A DNA stretch of 64,000 bases from Aspidapion aeneum (taxonomy: Eukaryota; Arthropoda; Insecta; Coleoptera; Brentidae): NCBI GenBank assembly GCA_963576565.1, contig OY755045.1:1465477-1529476 (forward strand). The letters are read 5' to 3'. Made by a program: the position numbers and the translations under genes. Of this stretch, positions 45,288 through 57,071 are shown piece by piece; within the stretch, counting starts at the first letter, position 1, and every line of letters starts with the position of its first letter. Under the pieces are notes generated by a model. It was given only the letters and a program-made list of their open reading frames with translations. It had not been told where the DNA came from and searched no databases.

Positions 45288-46497
45288 CCCAACAAACAAT
45301 TAAAGTTGTAACGACGAAACCCCAACTAGAAAGAATTTCTTAAAAGTAACCGCAACGTACTCCCGCTACGTCTCAGTATACCATACAGCGACGTTATAAT
45401 TCCCTAAGTGGGGAACCAATTTCTGGTTATAACTACTTGGCCAAGTGTTTAAAGTCACTGTAGTAACAACTACACTACTACGTCGTAGCCAGGTATCTAC
45501 TACGTCGTAGAGGCTGTTTTTTTTCCGTAATGGCATAAAAGTTGCGATGTAGTTGCAAATAATATAATCGTTTCTTTTTGGTAGAATTGTTACACAATAT
45601 GGTGGACACAACAGTAAACAGACTCGCTTAGTTTTTTTGTTTGGTTATGGTTATAATATGAACTATGTTATCCAAAAGTGTGAGAATTTACGAGCAGAGG
45701 ATCAAAATTCGAGTGCGACGCAAAGTATGTATGTGTGTCGTGTATAACATGCATTATATATATTGCAAAAAACCGGTGCGCCCGTAAAATTGAGCCGTTT
45801 TCTGGTAGCTGATGGAATTTTTGTGTTGTGATTTTGGAGGTTATGTTTTCATAATCGACAGTTAACTCCAACAAATGGTGCTTAAGAAGAACATTTTTGG
45901 TAAGCTTCAACTAATTTGTTTATAAAATAGTATGGCTCTTTAAAATGAGCTCATAAAACGACAACAAAAATATTAAATTTTCTTTCTTACATAAAAACAT
46001 GGCGTCCCAAACTATATTCCCTGATAGTCGAAAAGGTTACTTGAAAGTAGTTGCGGCTTTAAAGTTGATCCAAAAAGTTATTTTGTCTACATTGTTACAT
46101 CAGATGTTACTATGATGACACAAACTTTTGTGGTAAAAATTAAAGTTATAATGTAGTTGTCGGATACACTTGTTTGGGACTCCAATGAAGCTTAACTTTC
46201 TAGTGGTAATTAAGTAGGATATAAAAGTCAGGGCGACTACGAAATAACGACTAAAAAGAAAGTAAAACTTTAGCAACGTCCTATTGTGGTAGAGAAGACT
46301 ATCAGAATCGACTATCAAGAAACAATCCTATGAAGTAGTTTAGAGGGTCGTTTTTACGAAACATCTACTATTTCCTGATACTAAATAATTGTTAGAACTA
46401 AAAAGTAACAAATTTTGGTTGGGATCACCACATTTCTACTATAAGAAAGTAGCAAAGCCTTTAGAACATGTAGCCGCTACTATAAATGTTAGTTGGG
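45288..46497 (-). mobile_element. CCCAAC-ended element, deleted inverted copy
   Basis: Reverse-complement copy of 38008-40120 lacking about 0.9 kb (38463-39372 of the long copy), joined at a short ACTTTC microhomology near 46035. Both termini are present. No TA duplication is visible here. The small ORFs seen in the long copy recur with only a few changes. Confidence 0.88.
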
Positions 46498-46530
46498 TGA
46501 CGGCTCATGAATATTTGATTTTTTTTTTAA

Positions 46531-47690
46531 ATAAAGTCTAAGGCGACGAGTTGTTATGAAATAATTCAAACAAAGGATTTGAACGGCATAGAAACTAATA
46601 TAAACGAGGATATTATAAATATCACACACCTATTCCATATAGAATTATACCAAACAAGAAGGGAACCATCGCGAGAAACAATAATGACTTTACAAAAAGA
46701 AATAAAGAACATAAACTAAGAATTACAACCGGAAATAAACTAAGCTGAAATAAATAGAGCATTAAAGAAAATTAAAAATAACAAATCACCTGGAAAAGAC
46801 GGAGTAACGGCAGAGATGCTCAAGTACGGTGGTAAAGCTGTAGTTAATACCCTCTATATCCTTCTGAATAAAATACTAAAAGAAAGAATAATCCCAAAAA
46901 ACTGAAAAGAATACATAACCATTATTCTTCACAAGAAAGGCGATAGAGCAGACCTAAAAAAGCATCGACCTATTACACTTTTTAATGTAATTTATAAGAT
47001 TTTCACGAAAATATTTAGAGATAGACAACAAAATGAACCGAACCATGAAAATACTAATAGAATTTTGGATAGCAATGAGCACTGGGCAATAGATCATAGA
47101 TACACATACTTATTAGCAAATATATATAGTAAAGCAACTGTACGTGTAAGACAAATAATACTTAGTTAATTTTCCTAAATATTAATTATTCCGTTGCACT
47201 GGGCCATACAGGTTCTCACGTGACACCGCAAAGTGCGCGGATATAAAGTGCGCAACCCAACGGCGCGATGAAGACAGAGAGATCATCGTAGCCTCCATAT
47301 TGAAACCGGCGTGTTTTACTCGGTTTTTCCAAAACTACAATTCAATCAATTACAATTAGTGCCAATCAATTCTAAAATCATTCCAATCCGTTACCTCAAC
47401 TCCTCACAGTGATTTCGATCAACTCAAGAACTCTGGTAGAAGCCTGGGCGCCCAGTGAATGGAATTTGTACCGCCGAGAAAAAAGCAAGGTAGGTGTCAA
47501 TCGACATTTTGTATGGTTCTCGCGTTATTTTTCATTTTTATCTTTAATGCGTTAAAAGTTTAACCAGTGCCTAAAGCTATCGAAGGGTGTATGTCTTGTG
47601 CATACAGCAACAACGTCAATTAAAATCCACGAAGGAACCAAGCCAATCCTTATAGGAAAAGGTGTCAGACAGGGTAGAAGATATTTTTAT
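46531..47690 (+). pseudogene. RTE-type LINE fragment, split by a solo LTR
   Basis: 46760-47000 encodes KSPGKDGVTAEMLKYGGKAV and the following RT start. 47040-47138 has an RT piece with an altered motif A region. It resumes at 47607 with TSIKIHEGTKPILIGKGVRQG-like coding. Stops are frequent. The LTR at 47139-47606 interrupts it exactly. Confidence 0.83.
47139..47606 (+). mobile_element. Solo LTR, 468 bp, with 5-bp target duplication GCAAC
   Basis: Starts TGTACG and ends GCATACA (TG..CA). GCAAC stands on both sides (47134-47138 and 47607-47611), and the LINE frame continues across when one copy is counted. The LTR holds GGATATAAAG near 47241 as a TATA box and a GTAGGTGT donor-like site near 47490. 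Superfamily not determinable from the LTR. Confidence 0.8.
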
Positions 47691-47705
47691 CAAATACAAT
47701 TGCAA

Positions 47706-47858
47706 ATAATGCAAGGACCTAAAACTATAAACAACAAGTGAAATTCAAGAAAGAAAAATAAGAAAAAAGTTTTCTGCTTTGGCAGTGACTCGAACCCGAG
47801 ATCTCTTGCTTTCTAGGCAAACATTCTTAGCATTGAACAACCGAAGCCATACATAAAT
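47706..47858 (-). mobile_element. tRNA-headed SINE, copy 2
   Basis: Minus strand: GGCTTCGGTTGTTCAATGCT, then AAAGCAAGAGATCTC and B box GGTTCGAGTCA. The body contains TTTTTCTTATTTTTCTTTCT and TTGTTTATAGTTTTAGGTCC, ending TTGCATTATTTGCA. Same family as 15931-16050 and 58797-58922. Confidence 0.75.
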
Positions 47859-48565
47859 TTTCGGAAAACTTCCATCTATGCAGGCTGCGGTGTCTCAATA
47901 CAAGAACGAGAAACCCTCAGGGTATTAACTCCAACAAGTCATCCAACTGACTGAACTCTTTAATTCTTCTTTCCCACTGTCAAAGGTATGATAACTCAAA
48001 TTAAACGTAAAGAATCAACATCTGAAAGCATGAGATCACCTTTTCGTGTGTTACAATTTCTGATCACGATAGATTGTTTTGTACAAGTGATCACTGCCAT
48101 TCGAATGACGTTAACGAATTTTTTCTGTGCCTTTTACAATTTAAAATCGGTTTTTGAAATCCTTATGTAGTTTATCCGAGACACTCTGTATTTGTATAGC
48201 ATTAAATATCCCCCCCCCCCAGAACAAACTCTGTGTGCGCCACTGTAGAAATGTGCAACAAGTCGCCTGCTTTTTCGGCTGACTAGATTTAGCTAACTGC
48301 AAGCTGGCTAGCGTAACTCACAAACAATTGCTAAACGAGCTAAATAAAATTCTCCACTGTCGTTTGTTTATCTTATTTCGTAGTAATTTTTTTTACGGGT
48401 ATGCGCACTCGCAAGGAGATCCCTATTACGCTTGAGAAGCGGCAAGTGCGCGGAAATGTTGGTGTATGTTGGTTTTGAAACGGTTCAGGTTGTAATCTGC
48501 AGGGAAAACTGTCGCAGGGAGTCCATTTTACAGCGATGCTGTTCTCCAGAGATATGAATTCTGAT
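47859..48565. other. Unassigned spacer
   Basis: No convincing ORF. C10 followed by GTGTGCGCCACTG near 48209-48236 resembles a hAT MITE end of the 35841 family. No other element ends. Confidence 0.35.
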
Positions 48566-48692
48566 ATAATGAGTATGTTGGCAACAACGCACTCTGCAGC
48601 CGGGGATTTACCTATTTCCGGTTTAATGCGGAGACTAAATACTTCTGTGGTATTTACAACATATTTTATTCGGCGGGACTGCTGTTTTTACA
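48566..48692 (+). repeat. pogo-like element leader fragment
   Basis: GTATGTTGGCAACAACGCAC, TTTAATGCGGAGACTAAATA and TTTACAACATATTTTATTCG match 59010-59120, where they precede the pogo-type transposase start. Isolated fragment. Confidence 0.75.
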
Positions 48693-48744
48693 AGCTTTTA
48701 TTTAGCTTCAGATGTTCTGTCTAACTATCTAACTAACTAACTTT

Positions 48745-50450
48745 CTATCAAATCTTGTGAAGCGTTTTTAACACACTTCCCGATATTCGATTTGGATGAA
48801 ATTTGGTACACACATAGCGGTCCCAAGACAATACAACATTAATAAAAAAATATCCTCCCACCCCTACCCCCACCCCTACCCCCACCCCTTCTATAGAAAA
48901 ATGTGTTTTTGACACACTTCCCGTTATCCGATTTAGATAAAATTTGGTATACACATAGTGGTCCGATGATAATACAACAACAAGAAAAAAATATCCTCCC
49001 ACCCCGACCCACACCCCCTTCCATAGAAAAATTTGTTTTTGACACACTTCCCGTTATCCGATTTAGATGAAATTTGGTATACATATAGTGATCCGATGAC
49101 AATACAATATTAAGAAAAATACTCTGCCAATATATGGGCCCCTAAGCTCACACTAGGTACTATAGTTATAGTGTACGTGTGAGCTAATATAACTAAAAAC
49201 TGAAATATATTTTATTCAACTCCACACTAAATTACCTTTTGTTTGATACCACACAAGCCATGTTTTGACTTAAACTCAAATTTTTTAAATCCACCCCCAC
49301 CCTTAAAAAAAACAAAAACTAAAATGTATTTTGTTGAACTTCGGACTTAATTACCTTTCGTTTGATATCACACACGCCATATTTTCATTTAAACTCTAAT
49401 TTTTGAAATATACCCCCAGCCTTTTTTAAAATAAATTAAAATGTATTTTGTTTAACTCCAGACTCAATTACCTTTCGTTTGATATCACACACGCCATATT
49501 TTCACATAAACTCTAATTTTTTAAATCTATCCCCACCCTTTTATTTGGTTTGTGTTTGGTGGATTTTGTTCATTTTTAAATGGGACCATCTCGACCCAAG
49601 ACCCAGCCTAGATACCAAATTTCATTGAAATCGGCCAAGCGGTTTTTGAGTTATGCGCGTTGGTCGTTACAGACAGACATACAGACAGACAGACAGACAG
49701 ACAGACATACAGACAGACAGACAGACAGACAGACGGCGCGACAAAAAAGTTTCAAAATCATCTGAAACGCAAAGATATATAAAAATTTTTGAAATCGGAG
49801 CAACTTTTTTTTTCTCGAAAAAATTAGGATCACCATAGCTCACACTACTATAGTATAGTATATGTGTGAGCTAAAATATCCTCCCACCCCTACCCCCATC
49901 CCCTTTCATAGAAAAATGAGTTTTTGACACACTTCTCATTATCCGATTTGGATGAAATTTGGTATTCACATAGTGGTCCGATGACAATACAACATTTAAA
50001 AAAAATATCCGCCCACCCCTACCCCCACCCCCTTCCATAGAAAATGCGTTTTTGACACCCTTCCCATTATCCGATTTGGATAAAATTTGGTATACATATA
50101 GTGGTCTGATGACAATATAACATTGAAAAAAAAAATCCTACCACTCCTACCCCCCACCACCATCTATACAAAAATGCGTTTTTGACCCACTTCCCATTAT
50201 CCGATTTGGATGAATTTTGGTATACATATAGAGGTCCGATGACAATACAACAATAATGAAAAAATGTCCTCCCATCCTACCCCCCACCCCATTCCATAAA
50301 AAAATCGTTTTTGACATACTTCACTTCAAATGACTTTTATAAAATTTGGTACATGCATAAAGGTCCGATGGCAATACTGCATAAACAAAAAATATATTTC
50401 TACCTCTACCTCTACCCCCACCCTCTCCTTCCCCCAATAGAAAAATGAGT
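48745..50450 (-). repeat. Tandem array of 128-143-bp units, interrupted
   Basis: Seven units: TTTTGACACACTTCCC, TTATCCGATTT..ATGAAATT, TGGTATACACATAGTGGTCC, ATATCCTCCCACCCC. They start near 48765, 48908, 49036, 49920, 50050, 50180 and 50310. The element at 49121-49873 splits the third unit. The Gly/Val-rich minus ORFs are artefacts of the CCCACCCC segment. Confidence 0.9.
49121..49873 (+). mobile_element. Hairpin-ended repeat element, copy 2, nested in the tandem array
   Basis: Same structure as 19046-19742: ACTCTGCCAAT start, AAGCTCACAC..GTGTGAGCTAA stem, three internal tandem units, GTTATGCGCGTTGGTCGTTA, a longer (CAGA)n run (49671-49734), and the closing AGCTCACAC..GTGTGAGCT stem. The host array supplies uninterrupted units as empty sites. 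Confidence 0.88.
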
Positions 50451-50564
50451 TTCCAAACAATTTACGATTAGCGATTTCATTATAATCTAGAATAAACTCT
50501 TCTGTTCTGTTATTGAAGAAAAATTTTCATTTAATAGAGTAGATAGCTGAGACCAAAAAGTAGA

Positions 50565-51577
50565 AAATAAATTGGCAATTTTTTTTTTAAGTCACTAGCT
50601 TTTATAAAATGCACTAAAAATTAAAAAATAATTTTCTAACATTCTAATATTATCATAATAATAAAAGCGATGGCCGCAAATCAAAGCATAAGTTAATCTA
50701 AATTTGTGATCTAAACACTTAAAGAAAATTCAACATAGCAGGTCATCAAAAATATTGTCACAATTAAATATGACACACGGCACCTCCACCATATATGTCA
50801 CGACTATATTAGTGACAAGTGGTATCTCTACCATATATGTCACAAGGTTTGTTATTTAGTGCCCTTGTGACTGAGGGATTAAGGGGAATATGAAAATTAA
50901 GTATAAAGAATCCACATTTATACGTGTATTGTATATACATAAGATAGGTTAACAAGAATAGAATGCCAAATTAAATAATGTAATGAGGGGGGATGCTGGT
51001 TGGAGAGAGTTGTGGGGTTTTACTTGGTTATGTTTAGTAGGGACCACATATTTCAGTGGTGTACTGGGTTAGTAGGGACCACATATTTCAGTGGTGTACT
51101 GGGTTAGTAGGGACCACGTATTTCAGTGGTGTACTGGGTTGATCAATTGTAAGAGTGATGCCGGTCTATTTTCCTGCATCGGCTTTTATAGACGAAATTT
51201 GTGCATACTCAGCAATATTGATTATTGCTACGTTTTTATAGTGGTTTAATTAAATTTTAAACTATTTTATGACAATATGTTTGATGTGCCGCAATGTTAT
51301 GCCATTGCCATACCTATGTCAGAGAAATGCTGGGGTATCTTGGGTCGGGTTGGGTGGGTTTGGTACCTCTGCATTTTTCTGCTAGATTAATTCTTGCAAA
51401 TAGTGATATTTAATTGATACGGATATCTTATCGTGCTAACATCGTCAAAATTTCCATCAGTCAGTCATCGCTTTTATTATTATGATAATATTAGAATGTT
51501 AGAAAATTATTTTTTAATTTTTAGTGCATTTTATAAAAGCTTGTGACTTAAAAAAATTTTTTTACCAATTTATTTAT
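50565..51577. mobile_element. TIR element, family of 21680-22205, with minisatellite
   Basis: The arms (GCTTTTATAAAATGCACTAA, AACATTCTAATATTATCATA, AAAAGCGATGG) are mirrored at 51470-51577. The interior contains three 35-bp tandem copies around TAGTAGGGACCACATATTTC (51037-51142) and paired CCATATATGTCAC motifs. No transposase. Confidence 0.85.
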
Positions 51578-51606
51578 TTGTATTGTTTAGATGGCTAGTA
51601 ATAGAT

Positions 51607-51832
51607 CTCTTTGAAATGGCGCCTAGTAAAAAACTTCTTAATTTACGTGAAAAAATGGAAGTTGTACGACAAAATATCGCTGAGAAATGTAATATCGGAA
51701 AAACTCAAGCTGCGAAAATTGTTTATAAATATATATAAAAATTTCGCAGTCATCTCTCATAAGCGGACCTCCAATAAGCGGACAAAATCGACGAAACCGT
51801 GAGTGTCCGCTTATAGGAGGTTTCACTGTATA
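51607..51832 (+). pseudogene. pogo/Tigger-like relic: transposase start plus terminal repeat
   Basis: ATG at about 51617 opens MAPSKKLLNLREKMEVVRQN followed by CNIGKTQAAKI, the CENP-B/pogo N-terminal helix-turn-helix. It stops at 51738, and the end (GTGTCCGCTTATAGGAGGTT then TCACTGTA) is a typical pogo-group terminal repeat. GCGGACCTCCAATAAGCGG precedes it. Internally deleted. Confidence 0.75.
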
Positions 51833-52360
51833 TTTATTTTAAAAATATTTTTTTTCTGTGTACGTAAAATAATTCGATGATTTATACATTGTATTTATTC
51901 AAGTTCTAACTAATTATTATATTATTGTTTCAGGGCACCCTTCTACACGCCATAACAGAATTGCGAATTTACACTGAAGCTTTGGGGAGCCATGCATAAA
52001 TCTATCCAATCTTGGGAATATATTAAATTTGAAACCACCGAATTCAATTCGTAAAATAACAACGTAAATGTGTTCATCTTTGTCATAAACAACCTAGTAG
52101 ACAAAGATAAACGACAATAATTTACGATAATCTATTTAAATTGGAAGGCCTAGAAAATAAATTAACACTAACCAAGAAACACAAGGCAAAACAACATAGA
52201 AGAGAGAGAGAAACGTTTGTTCTAATTATATAAATAAGTACATAATATGTAGAAACTACAAAAGAAGGTGTTGTTACATATTATTCTATCAAAGACAAAC
52301 GTTTATAATAAAAGAACAGACTCCAAAGTATCTGAGTCTCATAGCATCCATAAACAATAT
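51833..52360. other. AT-rich spacer before the first-exon array
   Basis: No ORF of note. TTATTGTTTCAG|GGCACCC at about 51935 looks like a splice acceptor, but no exon behind it was recognised. Confidence 0.35.
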
Positions 52361-53132
52361 TATTCAAAAGATGCACCTGCAATACAACAGAAGATTTTCC
52401 CAATCCTAAACTAATGTTTAATCTGGCAGCCTCAGGAGACGGTTAATGCACGTTTACAAATACGTGAACATTGAACAAGCTGAACCAAAGTACAAGAGGA
52501 AGACGCAAAAGTGTGCTAAACTTATTCACCTCAACACTTACAAACTCAGTTTAAAACTATCATGTGCTTCTTTAAAAATCCTATTTCCTTTTAAAGTAAT
52601 CTATGATAATTATGCACACGGCACTACAACAAAGTTTTGTCAAATTTATGGTGAGTGCGCTGGGCATTGGGGAAAAAGTGTGAGCACTTAAATTAAGTTT
52701 TGATTTCTATACTTTGAACCCTTTCAGAAGTAACCAATAGCCATAGCCATCTAGCTTGGCGTCTGTGTACGGATTGAATTGTTTATTCAAAATTCAATTG
52801 TTTCTCCCGACAAGGTAGCTGGAGCTGTCTAAATGGACTGTTTATTTTGTTGGTGGAAGTTTCACCTGAACACAAGGGAGAAGGATCGTTAATATTGCAG
52901 TAGGTAGCTCTAACTGACATTTTGACGTAACGGTATGACGTACTGTAGGAAATATTATTTTCTAATGACGTAAAGGTTGTGCCAGTTAAAGTTTCGCGTT
53001 CTGTGTGGACATTGAAAATATTAAATAAATTTAAAAAATGTGTAAAACATTAAAAATATTTCTGAAATCAATTAAAAAAAGTTTGACCCGATATTAGACA
53101 GTACATAGACATTAGAGACAGTATCTTCAAAC

Positions 53133-53223
53133 ATGGATGTATGGGACTTTGACGTGTTTTTCATAATGATTTTGGTTTTGGGGTCAATGGTGTCCACTGC
53201 ACTTCCTCCAGTTATTCGAATTG
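53133..53223 (+). CDS. First coding exon of small membrane protein candidate, copy 1
   Basis: ATG in CAAACATGG. 30 codons plus one base, then donor GTAAGT. The peptide starts MDVWDFDVFF, continues with a hydrophobic core (IMILVLGSMV) and ends PPVIRI, like a signal anchor. A T-rich tract plus CAG at about 53383 would offer a local second exon (VYCLRKNMCALGFFQL then stop). The shared candidates at 56976 or 57072 also fit the phase. I do not recognise the protein. Confidence 0.5.
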
Positions 53224-54510
53224 GTAAGTTTTTTAACTAATTAACTGACTCAAAATATTTAATTATATAGGTAGATACACTCCGTTTTATAAATAATCTC
53301 GTAGCTAATACGGGATACAAATTTACATTCTAATGGAGGTAAAGCGTTTTTATATCCCTCTATCTTTCTCTAATTTTCAGTTTACTGTTTGAGAAAGAAT
53401 ATGTGTGCACTTGGGTTTTTTCAACTCTAGATCTATCCATGCTTAGCAGATAGAAAGTCACGTCATTTTTATTAACCAATTAGCAAATATTTCATCTGGC
53501 AGCCTTAGGAGACGACTATAGCATTGTACAAATTGAATAAACATTGGAATTGACTTCACTTTTAATCATCATAATATGCGTCTTTAAAAATCCTATCTTA
53601 TTTTAAAGTAATCTTTGATAATATTGCACACGGTACTACACCAACGTTTTGTCAAAGTTATGGTGAATGCGCTGGGAATTGGGAAAAAAGGGTGCCTTCT
53701 TAACAAGTTTTGATTTGTATACTTTAGAAACCCTAGCTATTCAAGACTGCACCTGCAGTACAACACAAGATTTTCCTAATCCTAAACTAATGTTTAATCT
53801 GAGAGCCTCAGGAGACGGTTAATGCACCTTTACAAGCACGTGAGTATTGAACAACCTGAACCAAAGTACAAGAGGAAGACGCAAAAGTGTGCTAAACTTA
53901 TTCACCTCAAAACTTGCAAACTCAGTTTAAAACTATCATGTGCGTTTTTAAAAATCCTATTTAGTTTTAAAGTAATCTTTGATAATTATGCACACGGCAC
54001 TACACCAATGTTTTGTCAAAGTTATGGTGACTGCGCTGGGCATTGGGAAAAAAGTGTGAGCACTTAAAACAAGTTTTGATTTATATACTTTGGCAACCCT
54101 TTCAGAAGTAACCAATAGCCATAGCCATCTAGCTTGGCGTCTGTGTACGGATTGAATTGTTTATTCAAAATTCAATTGTTTCTCCCGACAAGGTAGCTGG
54201 AGCTGTCTAAATGGACTGTTTATTTTGTTGGTGGAAGTTTTACCTGAATACAAGGGAGAAGGATCGTTAATATTGAAGTAGGTAGCTCTAACTGAGATTT
54301 TGACGTAACGGTATGACGTACTGGAGGAAATATTATTTTCTAATGACGTAAAGGTTGTGCCAGTTAAAGTTTCGCGTTCTGTGTGGACATTGAAAATATT
54401 AAATAAATTTAAAAAATGTGTAAAACATTAAAAATATTTCTTAAATCAATTAAAAAAAGTTTGACCGTATATTAGAAGGTACATAGACATTAGAGACAGT
54501 ACCTTCAAAC

Positions 54511-54601
54511 ATGGATGTATGGGACTTTGAAGTGTTTTTCATAATGATTTTGGTTTTGGGGTCAATGGTGTCCACTGCACTTCCTCCAGTTATTCGAATT
54601 G
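54511..54601 (+). CDS. First coding exon of small membrane protein candidate, copy 2
   Basis: Same 91-nt exon with Glu instead of Asp at residue 7, and the same start context and GTAAGT donor. Its local downstream acceptor reads CTG instead of CAG (about 54761), so it would need the distant shared exon. Confidence 0.5.
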
Positions 54602-55892
54602 GTAAGTTTTTTAACTAATTAACTTACTCAAAATATTTAATTATATAGGTAGATACATTCCGTTTTATAAATAGTCTCGTAGCTAAAATTTTTAGGGATA
54701 CAATTTACATTCTAATGGAGGTAAAGCGTTTTTATATTCCTCTATCTTTCTCTAATTTTCTGTTTACTGTTTGAGAAAGAATATGTGTGCTCTTGGATTT
54801 TTTCAACTCTAGATCTATCCATGCTTAGCAGATAGAAAGTCACGTCATTTTTATTAACCAATAAGCTAATATTTCATCTGGCAGCCTTAGGAGACGACTG
54901 TAGCATTGTACAAATTGAATAAACATTGGAATTGACTTCACTTTTAATCATCATAATATGCGTCTTTAAAAATCCTATCTTATTTTAAAGTAATCTTTGA
55001 TAATATTGAACACGGCACTACACCAATGTTTTGTCAAAGTTATGGTGAATGCGCTGGGAATTGGGAAAAAAGGGTGCCTTCTTAACAAGTTTTGATTTGT
55101 ATACTTTAGAAACCCTAGCTATTCAAGACTGCACCTGCAGTACAACACAAGATTTTCCCAATCCTAAACTAATGTTTAATCTGAGTGCCTCAGGAGACGG
55201 TTAATGCACGTTTACAAGCACGTGAACATTGAACAAGCTGAACCAAAGTACAAGACGAAGTCGCAAAAGTGTGCTAAATTTATTCACCTCAACACTTGCA
55301 AACTCAGTTTAAAACTATCATGTGCTTCTTTAGAAATCCTATTTCCTTTTAAAGTACTCTATGATAATTATGCACACGGCACTACAACAAAGTTTTGTCA
55401 AATTTATGGTGAGTGCGCTGGGCATTGGGAAAAAAGTGTGAGCACTTAAAACAAGTTTTGATTTATATACTTTGGCAACCCTTTCAGAAGTAACCAATAG
55501 CCATAGCCATCTAGCTTGGCGTCTGTGTACGGATTGAATTGTTTATTCAAAATTCAATTGTTTCTCCCGACAAGGTAGCTGGAGCTGTCTAAATGGACTG
55601 TTTATTTTGTTGGTGGAAGTTTCACCTGAACACAAGGGAGAAGGATCGTTAATATTGAAGTAGGTAGCTCTAACTGAGATTTTGACGTAACGGTATGACG
55701 TACTGGAGGAAATATTATTTTCTAGTGACGTAAAGGTTGTGCCAGTTAAAGTTTCGCGTTCTGTGTGGACATTGAAAATATTAAATAAATTTAAAAAATG
55801 TGTAAAACATTAAAAATATTTCTGAAATCAATTTAAAAAACTTTGACCCGATATTAGACAGTACATAGACATTAGAGACAGTATCTTCAAAC

Positions 55893-55983
55893 ATGGATGT
55901 ATGGGACTTTGAAGTGTTTTTCATAATGATTTTGGTTTTGGGGTCAATGGTGTCCACTGCACTTCCTCCAGTTATTCGAATTG
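55893..55983 (+). CDS. First coding exon of small membrane protein candidate, copy 3
   Basis: Identical in coding sequence to copy 2 and preceded by the same leader (TTAGAGACAGTATCTTCAAA). The conserved donor and phase 1 end allow joining to 56976 or 57072. It is the nearest intact first exon to those acceptors. Confidence 0.55.
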
Positions 55984-56882
55984 GTAAGTTTTTTAACTAA
56001 TTAACTTACTCAAAATATTTAATTATATAGGAAGATACACTCCGTTTTATAAATAATCTCGTAGCTAATACGGGATACAAATTTACATTCTAATGGAGGT
56101 AAAGCGTTTTTATATTCCTCTGTCTTTCTCTATTTTTCAGTTCACTGTTCGAGAAAGAATATTTGTGCACTTGGGTTTTTCAACTCTAGGTCTATCCATG
56201 CTAAGCAGATAGAAAGTCATGTCATTTTTACTAACCAATAAACTAATATTTCATCTGGCAGCCTTAGGAGACGACTATATCATTATGAAAATTGAATAAA
56301 CATTGGAATTGGCTTTACTTTTAAACTCAGTTTAGAATCATCATAATATGCGTCTTTAAAAATCCTATCTAATTTAATAGTAATCTTTGATAATATTGCA
56401 CATGGCACTATACCAACGTTTTGTTAAAGTTATGGTGAATGCGCTGGGCATTGGGAAAAAAGAGTGCCTTCTTAACAAGATTTGATTTGTATACTTTGGA
56501 AACCCTTTCTGAAGTAACCAATAGCTATCATCTAGCTTGACGTCTGCATATAGATTCAATTGTTTATTCAAAATTCAATTGTTTCTCCCGAGAAGGTAGC
56601 TGGAGCTGTCTAAGTGGACGGTTTATTTTGTTTTGTTAGTGGAAGTTTCCCCTGAACACAAGGGAGAAGGAGCGTTAATATTGAGGTAGGTGGCTCTAAT
56701 TGAGATTTTGACGTCACGATATGATGTATTGAAGGAGATATTGTTTTTGATTGACGCAAAATTTGTGCCAGTTAACTTTTTGCGTAAATATGTGTCAAAC
56801 AATAAAAGTATTTCTAAATTAATTTAAAAAAAGCTTGATCTTATATTAGAGAGTATATAGAGTTTGGGGGCTATATTAAATC

Positions 56883-56918
56883 ATGGATGTATGAGACTTT
56901 GAAGTGTTATTCGAATTG
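56883..56918 (+). pseudogene. Broken fourth first exon
   Basis: The ATG is kept but codon 4 is TGA, and 55 nt of the exon are deleted. The GAATTG|GTAAG donor remains. Non-coding as it stands. Confidence 0.75.
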
Positions 56919-56975
56919 GTAAGTTTTTTAACTCCAATAATCATTAACCACTAAATTAATTAATTTTGATTGTAG

Positions 56976-57034
56976 CTGTCTTCGTAGTGATCTTATTTTT
57001 GCTTCAGACCCGAGGTTACCCTCAGTTACCCTAG
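56976..57034 (+). CDS. Candidate downstream exon A
   Basis: The acceptor TTTTGATTGTAG is followed in phase by AVFVVILFLLQTRGYPQLP and TAG at 57032. It adds a hydrophobic helix to the first exon. An internal CGAG|GTTACC could act as a weak donor leading on to 57072. Alternative to, or combined with, exon B. Confidence 0.4.
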
Positions 57035-57071
57035 CTGATACTGCAAATTGGCAGTTGGTTTTCCTTTTCAG

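Larger units (their letters stand above)
52360..56920 (+). repeat. Tandem array, about 1.38-kb units carrying a promoter and first coding exon
   Basis: Three full units (the same point at 52446, 53822 and 55204) and a shortened fourth. Each unit holds a 5' segment with an 81-codon frame, a conserved upstream block (GTAGCTGGAGCTGTCTAAAT; TTTGACGTAACGGTATGACG; AAGTTTCGCGTTCTGTGTGG), the coding exon with donor, and a diverged second copy of the 5' segment (53490, 54870, 56255 onward). Units differ by a few percent. Confidence 0.92.

Noticed and set aside
48748..49102. Gly/Val-rich minus frames
   Set aside because: They translate the CCCACCCC segments of the tandem array at 48745-50450.
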